Of a stretch of DNA of 64,000 nt, positions 25,890-32,528 are shown piece after piece. Both the position numbers and the translations under genes were made by a program. The stretch is taken from assembly GCA_022360015.1 (NCBI GenBank), contig JAKSDQ010000334.1, positions 1 through 64,000 on the forward strand, read 5' to 3'. Source of the DNA: Cytophagales bacterium (GTDB lineage Bacteria; Bacteroidota; Bacteroidia; Cytophagales; Cyclobacteriaceae). Each line of letters opens with the position of its first letter. Within the stretch, counting starts at the first letter, position 1. The notes below the pieces were generated by a model, which was not told the DNA's origin, ran no database searches, and was given only the letters and a program-made list of their open reading frames with translations.

Positions 25890-26229
25890 GAAAGAATACG
25901 TTATGGGCACCACCAAAGCACAGTACTTTACCAAAGAGCAAAACACAATAGCCGATATGGCAAAGGCCATAGGACACCCGGCCAGAGTGGCGATACTGGA
26001 ATGTTTGGTGGAAGCTAACGGCTGCATTTGCAGTGACTTTGTTAACGAATTACCTTTGGCACAGTCAACCATATCACAGCATCTGAAAGCGTTAAAAAAA
26101 GTTGGGATCATCAAAGGTAAGGTGGTAGGTACCAGGGTTTACTACTGTATCGACAAGACAGTGTGGCGTGAAGCAAGGGAGGCTTTTCATGTTTTGTTTA
26201 ACGCTGGTCAAACCATGGATGATTGTTGA
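25888..26229 (+). CDS. arsR: ArsR-type metalloregulator
   Basis: The 113-residue winged-helix repressor has Cys46-Ile-Cys48 (NGCICSDF), corresponding to the ELCVCDL metal site of ArsR proteins, followed by the recognition helix region [21 protein letters not shown]. Arsenite or antimonite binding at the cysteine pair would release DNA. The start may be 25888 (MKEYVMGTT) or 25903 (MGTT); the former overlaps the palindrome. An arsenate reductase gene lies 160 bp downstream on the same strand, supporting an arsenic role. Confidence 0.88.
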   Translation: MKEYVMGTTKAQYFTKEQNTIADMAKAIGHPARVAILECLVEANGCICSDFVNELPLAQSTISQHLKALKKVGIIKGKVVGTRVYYCIDKTVWREAREAFHVLFNAGQTMDDC

Positions 26230-26238
26230 AAAGTATAA

Positions 26239-26349
26239 ATGGACAAGGTCGATAAAGATTCCAGTCACGATTCTAGTCATAGTATGACTCCAAGTCATAC
26301 TATGACTAATAACGAAAATAGCAGCGAAAGCGATCAAACAAATAATTAA
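26239..26349 (+). CDS. Micro-ORF between arsR and arsC (36 residues)
   Basis: An ATG at 26239, 9 bp after the arsR stop, opens 36 codons ending with TAA at 26349. The product is extremely polar: MDKVDKDSSHDSSHSMTPSH, then TMTNNENSSESDQTNN. It has no hydrophobic core and no cysteine. The coding is driven partly by the inverted repeat inside it, so it may be a chance ORF over a regulatory hairpin. I do not recognise it. Confidence 0.3.
   Translation: MDKVDKDSSHDSSHSMTPSHTMTNNENSSESDQTNN
26275..26307 (+). promoter_or_regulatory. Perfect 15-bp inverted repeat between arsR and arsC
   Basis: AGTCATAGTATGACT (26275-26289) and AGTCATACTATGACT (26293-26307) are exact reverse complements across a 3-bp CCA loop. 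Each arm is itself nearly palindromic, so it could also be read as two adjacent operator dyads 18 bp apart. There is no T-run, so it is not a standard terminator. Confidence 0.7.
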
Positions 26350-26392
26350 ACATATAACTAATTATAAATTTCTATTTTTTTATAGTAAAACA

Positions 26393-26812
26393 ATGAGTAA
26401 AAACATGCTGGTTCTATGTACCGGCAATTCCTGCAGAAGTCAGATGGCGGAGGGTTACCTGAAACATTTTGCCGGTGACAAAGCCCGAATTTACAGCGCG
26501 GGTGTAGAAACGCACGGTGTCAACCCCAGGGCCATCGCTGCAATGAAAAAGGATGGAATAGACATTTCCGGTCACACTTCCAACCATGTCGATGAATTCA
26601 GTGATATTGATTTTGATCTGGTCATTACAGTTTGCGATAATGCTAAGGAAAGGTGCCCGGTGTTTCCATCCAGGGCCAGGCAATTCCATCAGAATTTTGA
26701 AGATCCTGCCAAAGTAACCGGCCCGGAAGATGTGGTTAACAGAAAATTTGAAGTGGTGAGGGATAAGATTAAAGCCTATTGCCAACACTTTGTTCAGGAT
26801 AATCTGGACTGA
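26393..26812 (+). CDS. arsC: Arsenate reductase, thioredoxin-coupled (LMW-PTP fold)
   Basis: The 139-residue enzyme would reduce arsenate to arsenite. The P-loop CTGNSCR has Cys9 and Arg15, and the redox relay Cys81 and Cys88 (VCDNAKERCPVF) is spaced as Cys10-Cys82-Cys89 of the Staphylococcus plasmid enzyme. The catalytic Asp is in EDPAKVTG. The full triad indicates the thioredoxin-dependent type. No ArsB/Acr3 exporter or ArsM methylase is adjacent; arsenite export would depend on a gene elsewhere. The following membrane protein begins 80 bp downstream. Confidence 0.93.
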   Translation: MSKNMLVLCTGNSCRSQMAEGYLKHFAGDKARIYSAGVETHGVNPRAIAAMKKDGIDISGHTSNHVDEFSDIDFDLVITVCDNAKERCPVFPSRARQFHQNFEDPAKVTGPEDVVNRKFEVVRDKIKAYCQHFVQDNLD

Positions 26813-26891
26813 CCCGGAGCAAAACCGGAAACTGACACCTGGATGGCACATTAATTGCTCAGCATTAAAACAGATACAAATCGCTACTACC

Positions 26892-27665
26892 ATGCTTATC
26901 CTATCCAGGCTAAATTCCGTTTTGGCCACCATCACTTTCTTAGTGATTTCAGGCATTTGCCCTGTTGTATGTAATGCCCAGGTTGGAGAAGTCATCGAAA
27001 AAGCCAAAGAAAACAAAAGCGGCAAAAACCGGTCCTCAGATGACAGGCTAAGTTCAGGTTGGTTCTTTGTGGACATGTTTATTGGTATCACCGATTTTGC
27101 CATACGCACTATCCCTGTAGCTCAGCAGGATATTTTGAGCAGAAAGTATGAAGAACCGTGGTTGGTATCCTTAGAAACCGGATTTACGGGTGGTTACGCG
27201 GGACCTCATAACACGCTGGCTTTTATCCCTGCTTTGCAGGGAAACTGGGGATTGTTTTCTTCGGAATTCAGACTTAACCGCATTTTTGACGCAAGCGGTA
27301 ATTTTCAGACACTCGATTGGCAAATACTGGCATTTAATCTCATAAATCGTGAAAAGGTGAAATTTTATATGGGCGGGGGATTCAGCCACCATCAAAAAAC
27401 CAGTGATACATTCATGGAATATGCAACAGGTCTCAAGTTGTTTTTCGATCAAAGATCCCTGTCACCAGCCATTTCCGTACGTTGGTCCCCTGATTTTGAT
27501 ACTGGCATCACCACCAGGTTCGAATTAAACACCCGGCTTTCCAAACGGATCATAAGCACAGACAGATTTCACGTGAACATGATGGCAGGCCTGGTATATC
27601 AGAGATACTTTGAAACAACGGACTTTTACTTTGTTCAGGCCGGGGTCGACTTTATGATATTTTAG
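26892..27665 (+). CDS. Predicted outer-membrane beta-barrel protein
   Basis: The 257-residue product has a signal peptide (MLILSRLNSVLATITFLVIS, cleavage probably after CNAQ). After a charged segment near 30-50, it consists of alternating amphipathic strands such as WLVSLETGFTGGYAG, KVKFYMGGGFSHH and FYFVQAGVDFMIF, ending in Phe as outer-membrane barrels do. I chose the ATG at 26892; upstream in-frame codons overlap arsC. No family is recognised. It may be co-transcribed with arsC, but nothing in it suggests arsenic handling. Confidence 0.65.
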   Translation: MLILSRLNSVLATITFLVISGICPVVCNAQVGEVIEKAKENKSGKNRSSDDRLSSGWFFVDMFIGITDFAIRTIPVAQQDILSRKYEEPWLVSLETGFTGGYAGPHNTLAFIPALQGNWGLFSSEFRLNRIFDASGNFQTLDWQILAFNLINREKVKFYMGGGFSHHQKTSDTFMEYATGLKLFFDQRSLSPAISVRWSPDFDTGITTRFELNTRLSKRIISTDRFHVNMMAGLVYQRYFETTDFYFVQAGVDFMIF

Positions 27666-27791
27666 GTATTACATTCAAGGCATGTGTTGTTAAAATTTCA
27701 ATTTTTTCTCCGATCGAAGTGAATGTTCCAAATAATTCTGAGCACACTTCAGAAAATGGTCAAACTATTTCCTTTTTAACTTGTTGGAATA

Positions 27792-27799
27792 TATATTTG
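27792..27799 (+). promoter_or_regulatory. -7 box for the NarL-type regulator
   Basis: TATATTTG fits TAnnTTTG exactly. A TTTC word lies about 20 bp upstream (27768-27771), near the expected -33 position. The leader would be about 30 nt and ends at the TTG start at 27833. Confidence 0.55.
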
Positions 27800-27832
27800 T
27801 TCACTATTTATATTTAATCTAAATAAAGAGAG

Positions 27833-28486
27833 TTGTCAGAGATAAAGGTTGTATTAGCCGATAAACATGATTTGACCAGTGCCGGAATAAAGGCTTTTAT
27901 CTCCGAAAGGCACGATCTGACACTCATTAAATCAGCCACCACCAAAAACGCCCTGCTTAAATCCCTGAAAGAAAACAAGCCCGATGTTTTGATCGCCGAC
28001 TACAACATCCAGGGATTTCTAACACTGAATGATCTGGAAGAAGCGAAAGCAGTATCATCGCAAACCAAGTTGCTGATCGTTTCTTCGGATAATGACAGGG
28101 AAAATATCAACAAGGTATTGGAGTCGGGCATTAATGGTTATGTCACAAAAGAATGCTCTAAGCAGGAAATTGTCAACGCCATCTACGCAACTGCCAAAGG
28201 GCAAAAATTTTTCTGTAACAAAATTCTGGATATTCTTTTGGAGAAGCACACCCAAAAGGAAGATGAAAATTGTGAGCCCACCAACCTCAGCAAAAGGGAG
28301 ACTGAAATACTGAAGCTGATTGCCAAAGGAAATTCCACACTAAAAATAGCAGATAAACTTCATCTGAGCCACCATACGGTAAATACCCACCGCAAAAACA
28401 TCCTGAAAAAGCTGAAAGTTAAATCACCGACCGAGTTGATCATATATGCCATCAACACTGGAATGGTTAAACCAAATAATACCTAA
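27833..28486 (+). CDS. NarL/FixJ-type response regulator (orphan)
   Basis: The 217-residue regulator has a receiver domain (about 4-125) with phospho-acceptor Asp56 (LIADYN), Ser84 and Lys106, and a LuxR-type helix-turn-helix (about 152-210: LSKRETEILKLIAKGNSTLKI, then HTVNTHRKNILKKL). The start is TTG at 27833. No ATG is available nearby, and the first beta strand IKVVLADKH needs this start; AAAGAGAG precedes it. The acidic pocket has Asp10 and Asp13. No histidine kinase is adjacent. It sits 138 bp upstream of the haem cluster on the same strand, so a link is possible but unproven. Confidence 0.88.
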   Translation: MSEIKVVLADKHDLTSAGIKAFISERHDLTLIKSATTKNALLKSLKENKPDVLIADYNIQGFLTLNDLEEAKAVSSQTKLLIVSSDNDRENINKVLESGINGYVTKECSKQEIVNAIYATAKGQKFFCNKILDILLEKHTQKEDENCEPTNLSKRETEILKLIAKGNSTLKIADKLHLSHHTVNTHRKNILKKLKVKSPTELIIYAINTGMVKPNNT

Positions 28487-28563
28487 TCATGGTGAATTCG
28501 GCGACTATTTATAGCTATTGAGTATGCCTACTACTAGCTATTAGAAAATACCCACCGGAAGCG

Positions 28564-28595
28564 ATTGACACAGGAAGTCCCGTGCTGTAAATTTG
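28564..28595 (+). promoter_or_regulatory. Promoter of the haem uptake cluster
   Basis: The -7 box TAAATTTG (28588-28595) matches TAnnTTTG. ATTG at 28564-28567 lies 20 bp upstream, close to the -33 TTTG element. The predicted transcript starts near 28599, about 26 nt before hmuT. Confidence 0.6.
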
Positions 28596-28599
28596 AATA

Positions 28600-28618
28600 A
28601 TTATTTATAATCATTCTA
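28600..28618 (+). promoter_or_regulatory. Fur-box-like sequence before hmuT
   Basis: The 19 bp share 13 positions with the canonical Fur box, including an uninterrupted ATAATCATT core. The site overlaps the predicted transcription start, where bound Fur would block transcription. Iron control is expected for this cluster, but the site is a visual match only. Confidence 0.4.
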
Positions 28619-28624
28619 AATAAC

Positions 28625-29533
28625 ATGCATAAAATTAACCTGTATATACCACTAGGGTGCTTAATGATCATGAATATTTTGGGGACAAGTACTGCGTTTA
28701 GCAAGAACCAGCCATCAGATATAGCCCAAAGAAAGATAATCACCGCAGGCAGTGCCATCACTGAGGTCGTTTGTGCCCTTGGTCATTGTGACGACATCAT
28801 TGCCACGGACAGGACCAGCATTTATCCTGAGAAAATGCAAGGTCTTCCTTCCATAGGTTACCGGAATAATATCAATGCTGAAAATATCATTGCACAGGCG
28901 CCTGATCTCATTTTGGCTGAGAAAGGCTATGTTAGAAGGGAGATTATTAATCAACTTCAATCTACTGACATTGAATTTCACGCACTGATCGACCCGTTGT
29001 CCTTTGAGGACACTAAGACACTTATCCGGGAAATAGCTGAAATATTGAATGCCACTTCAAAAGGTGAAAAATTGATCAAAAGCATGGAAGCTGAGTGGAA
29101 AGAAATTGAAACTTCGCTGGCGGCAGTAGATACAAAACCAAAATTACTATTTATCTTCTCCCGTGGGCCGGGTGCACAAATGATAGCGGGTGATGAAACT
29201 TTTGTGGTAAATCTTTTCAAAATGGCTTCGGCCAAAAATGCTGTGACAGCGATAAAAGGCTTCAAGCCACTAAATACCGAGTCGCTGATCTCAGCCAACC
29301 CCGATTATGTGGTTTTCGGAAACCAGGGGCCACATGTTATTGCTGCCGGAGCCAAGGGAAAAAATGAGGCATTGAATATCCCTGGTATGGCACAAACTAC
29401 CGCTGGTCGAAAACTTCAGTTTATTACCCTTGATTTGGTGATGATATCCAACTTTGGCCCCCGGCTCATACAGGCTGTTAGGGAATTGGCAAGTGCAATT
29501 CACCCTGAAATACAAAATGAACTAAGCCGGTAA
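28625..29533 (+). CDS. hmuT: Haemin ABC transporter, periplasmic binding protein
   Basis: The 302-residue class III substrate-binding protein has a signal peptide (MHKINLYIPLGCLMIMNILG, cleavage near residue 25). It shows the two-lobe pattern of HmuT/ChuT: KIITAGSAITEVVCALGHCD at the start of lobe one, APDLILAEKGYV, and NPDYVVFGNQGPH in lobe two. It would carry haem from the outer-membrane receptor to HmuUV. Its stop codon overlaps the ATG of the permease (TAATG), giving tight coupling. It is the first gene of the haem cluster, following a promoter and a Fur-like site. Confidence 0.9.
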   Translation: MHKINLYIPLGCLMIMNILGTSTAFSKNQPSDIAQRKIITAGSAITEVVCALGHCDDIIATDRTSIYPEKMQGLPSIGYRNNINAENIIAQAPDLILAEKGYVRREIINQLQSTDIEFHALIDPLSFEDTKTLIREIAEILNATSKGEKLIKSMEAEWKEIETSLAAVDTKPKLLFIFSRGPGAQMIAGDETFVVNLFKMASAKNAVTAIKGFKPLNTESLISANPDYVVFGNQGPHVIAAGAKGKNEALNIPGMAQTTAGRKLQFITLDLVMISNFGPRLIQAVRELASAIHPEIQNELSR

Positions 29534-30597
29534 TGATTGTTCACTCCATAGTCAAAAAGAATTCAAAGGCATTGGCTATACCTTTGCTGTCAGTATTACT
29601 GCTGGTCATTTTCATAATTTCATTAGGCATCGGTGCAGTCAGGATATCAGGACTGGAAATCATCTACCTTTTTCTCGAAAACATGGGATTGGTAAATGTT
29701 GAAATCGAGGAGGTAAAAGCCATTGTACTATATGATATAAGGTTACCCAGGCTTTTCCAAACCGTTTTAATCGGAGCAGCCCTTGGGGCCAGTGGTGCTG
29801 CCTTACAGGGCATTTTTCGTAACCCACTGGTTGAGCCGGGTTTAATCGGGATCTCAGGAGGTGCGGCTGTCGGAGCAGTAGTAGTCATAATTTTCGGAGG
29901 TCTTATCACACAGGTAGTCAAGGATATATTGGGCGTATACATCCTTCCGGTTTTTGCCTTTATCGGTAGTCTGGTAGCCACCTTGACGGTTTATTACATC
30001 GCCAAATCAGTAAGCAAAACAAACGTAACACTGCTTATACTTGCCGGAGTAGCCATCATGGCATTATGCCAGGCCTTAATCGGATTAGGCATATTTTATG
30101 CCGATGACAATCAAATACGTACTTATAATTTCTGGATTTTAGGTGATCTGAGTGGCGGTACCTGGGAAAAAATCATCACAGCAGCGCCATTGATTATTTT
30201 GCCTGTGATTCTTATTTTAAGACATAACAAGTCATTAAATGCCATTTCAATCGGCGAGGCAGAAGCCTATCATATGGGGGTTGATGTAGAAAGGGTTAAA
30301 TATGTAATCATCATCCTCAGCGCCCTTGCAGTAGGCACGGCAGTTTCGCTGGCAGGAATAATTGCCTTTATTGGTTTAGTAATTCCACATCTTGTTCGAT
30401 TAGCCTTCGGACCCGATCACAAAATTGTATTATCCGGGTCCGCCTTAGGAGGGGGCATACTTTTAATGGTCGCCGATATGATCGCCCGCACGGTCGTAAG
30501 CCCTGCGGAACTTCCCATTGGTATTATCACTGCCATACTTGGTACCCCCTTCTTTATTTATCTTTTAATAACTGCTAAAAAGAAAAAAATGATCTGA
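29533..30597 (+). CDS. hmuU: Haemin ABC transporter permease (FecCD family)
   Basis: The 354-residue inner-membrane permease has about ten membrane helices. Signature segments of the BtuC/FecCD family are present: PRLFQTVLIGAALGASGAAL, then GIFRNPLVEPGLIGISGGA near the N-terminus, and the ATPase-coupling region IAFIGLVIPHLVRL near 280. It overlaps hmuT by one base and hmuV by one base (TGATG). Specificity for haem is inferred from HmuT, HmuS and HmuY in the same cluster. Confidence 0.92.
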   Translation: MIVHSIVKKNSKALAIPLLSVLLLVIFIISLGIGAVRISGLEIIYLFLENMGLVNVEIEEVKAIVLYDIRLPRLFQTVLIGAALGASGAALQGIFRNPLVEPGLIGISGGAAVGAVVVIIFGGLITQVVKDILGVYILPVFAFIGSLVATLTVYYIAKSVSKTNVTLLILAGVAIMALCQALIGLGIFYADDNQIRTYNFWILGDLSGGTWEKIITAAPLIILPVILILRHNKSLNAISIGEAEAYHMGVDVERVKYVIIILSALAVGTAVSLAGIIAFIGLVIPHLVRLAFGPDHKIVLSGSALGGGILLMVADMIARTVVSPAELPIGIITAILGTPFFIYLLITAKKKKMI

Positions 30598-31442
30598 TGC
30601 TCATAGCCAAAAATATCTCGTATTCGATTCGCAACAAGTCCATTCTCCGTGATGTTGATCTTACGCTGGAAACTGGAGAGTTTAAAGCAATTGTAGGACC
30701 TAACGGAGCGGGAAAATCCAGCTTGTTGAAAATAATTACGGGTGAAAACAAGTCTTACAAAGGTAAAGTTCATTACCATGGGAAAATGCTTAATGCCTTC
30801 AAAATTAATGAAATATCGAAAGTAAGGGCTGTGCTTCCGCAGGAATCCCAAGTCAATTTTCCTTTCACAGTGAGTGAAATTGTAGAGATGGGAAGGTCCA
30901 CTTTCAGGGATAAAAAATCACAATTGGACAAAATTGTGAAAGCAGTGATGCAAAATACGAATATCACGCATTTACGAGACCGAAGTTATCATTCATTATC
31001 AGGGGGTGAAAAACAAAAGGTTCAACTGACCAGGGTCATGGCACAAATGTGGGGGAGCAGTAATTTATCGAGGTTTATTTTCCTTGATGAGCCCACGGCG
31101 AGTCTTGATATGGCCCAGCAACATCAGATGATGGGTTTGGCGAAGAAGTTATCCAAAAACAATATTGGCGTCCTTGCGGTTATCCACGACTTGAATCTGG
31201 CCATACAATATGCTGATAACATAGTATTTATGAGACAAGGAGAAGTAATTTGCCAGGGGAAAGTGAAGGATATTATGCGTAAGGAAAATATTGAAACGAC
31301 ATTCAGTCACGAAGTTACCGTCACCTTTGACCAGGTGAATAAAGTGCCTTATGTCATTCCAAAAATCAATCGACCGGAGGCGAAAAATAATGTTGTGAGA
31401 AATTTAAATTATGAGTCTTATGAGCAAATCAACAATTACTGA
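30597..31442 (+). CDS. hmuV: Haemin ABC transporter ATP-binding protein
   Basis: The 281-residue ATPase has Walker A GPNGAGKS at 34-41, the signature LSGGEKQKVQL, Walker B FIFLDEPTASLD and the H-loop VIHDLNLA. The order and spacing match HmuV/FecE-type ATPases. The C-terminal 40 residues are less conserved. It starts on the last base of hmuU, and the HmuS gene overlaps its 3' end by 32 bp, so all four genes are translationally linked. Confidence 0.93.
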   Translation: MLIAKNISYSIRNKSILRDVDLTLETGEFKAIVGPNGAGKSSLLKIITGENKSYKGKVHYHGKMLNAFKINEISKVRAVLPQESQVNFPFTVSEIVEMGRSTFRDKKSQLDKIVKAVMQNTNITHLRDRSYHSLSGGEKQKVQLTRVMAQMWGSSNLSRFIFLDEPTASLDMAQQHQMMGLAKKLSKNNIGVLAVIHDLNLAIQYADNIVFMRQGEVICQGKVKDIMRKENIETTFSHEVTVTFDQVNKVPYVIPKINRPEAKNNVVRNLNYESYEQINNY

Positions 31443-32505
31443 ATTGATAGAAAACGACCTTTCTAAGAGGTGGGAAGATGTTAAAAATAATAATCCGGGT
31501 ATAAGAATCAGAGAAGCTGCAAAGCGTTTGAATGTCAGCGAAGCAGTTCTCCTGGCCACAACCCTAGGAGAAAATTGCATTAGGCTGGAGGGTAATTGGA
31601 AAAAGTTTTTGAAGCGGTTGCCTGAACTGGGTAGGGTAATGTCCCTGACCAGGAACGAAAGCTGCATCCTGGAACATAAAGGAACTTTCGAAGAAGTAAA
31701 AACATTCGGGAAAAATGATCATGCTATGGCAACTGTAATCGGTGCCATTGAAACCAGGGTGTTTTTCAAAAACTGGCATGTAGCTTTTGCAGTTAAACAG
31801 CAAAAAAACGGCAGAGAACTTACCAGCCTGCAGGTTTTTGATAAAAGCGGCGATGCGGTTACTAAAATCTATCTGCAAGACGCCAGTAACTTCGATGCTT
31901 ATAATAGTATCGTCGGTGAATTCAAGGCCAGGGATCAATCTCCCTCTCAGCCGGTATCGGAAATTCCCGGGAAAGAATATGCCAGTAAAATCGATGAAAA
32001 GGCTTTTTTGGAAGGTTGGGGAAAGCTAAAGGATACCCATGATTTTTTTGGTTTGCTCAATGAACACAGTGTTCACAGGCATCATGCCCTAACCATCGCC
32101 GAGGGTAAATTTACACGTAAAATAGCGCTTTCTTCCACCATTCAACTTCTAAATGAAGCTTCTAAACTAAAAATACCGATCATGATATTTGCCGGAAACA
32201 AAGGGAATCTGCAAATCCATCAGGGACCTGTAAGAACTATCCGGCTACTTGAGCGTGGCCATCTCGGTAACGAAAAATGGCTCAATGTGCTGGATCCTGA
32301 TTTTAATCTTCACTTGCGCCAGGACCACATAAAATCTGCGTGGGAAGTAAGAAAACCAACAGAGGACGGCATAGTGACCAGTGTTGAAGTATTCGATGAA
32401 AACCAAGAACTAATAGCCTGGTTTTTTGGCCTGCGTAAGCCAGGAAACAAAGAATTGGATGCATGGAAAGAACTGGTTGACCGTTTGCCGACCCATAAAT
32501 ACTGA
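31411..32505 (+). CDS. hmuS: HemS/HmuS-type haem-degrading or haem-carrier protein
   Basis: The 364-residue cytosolic protein is made of two tandem homologous halves, as in HemS/ChuS/PhuS (about 25-175 and 195-355). Half-one landmarks are REAAKRLNVSEAVLLATTLG and GRVMSLTRNESCILEHKG. The second half begins DTHDFFGLLNEHSVHRHHA, including a likely haem-ligand histidine region. These proteins bind incoming haem and in some bacteria open the ring without a classical haem oxygenase. Starts at 31411 and 31420 are both possible; either overlaps hmuV. Confidence 0.9.
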   Translation: MSLMSKSTITELIENDLSKRWEDVKNNNPGIRIREAAKRLNVSEAVLLATTLGENCIRLEGNWKKFLKRLPELGRVMSLTRNESCILEHKGTFEEVKTFGKNDHAMATVIGAIETRVFFKNWHVAFAVKQQKNGRELTSLQVFDKSGDAVTKIYLQDASNFDAYNSIVGEFKARDQSPSQPVSEIPGKEYASKIDEKAFLEGWGKLKDTHDFFGLLNEHSVHRHHALTIAEGKFTRKIALSSTIQLLNEASKLKIPIMIFAGNKGNLQIHQGPVRTIRLLERGHLGNEKWLNVLDPDFNLHLRQDHIKSAWEVRKPTEDGIVTSVEVFDENQELIAWFFGLRKPGNKELDAWKELVDRLPTHKY

Positions 32506-32528
32506 ATAACTTTTCAAATACGACTGTT

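Noticed and set aside
26414-27109. 231-codon minus-strand frame across arsC
   Set aside because: Antisense to arsC with its intact Cys9/Cys81/Cys88 triad; shadow frame.
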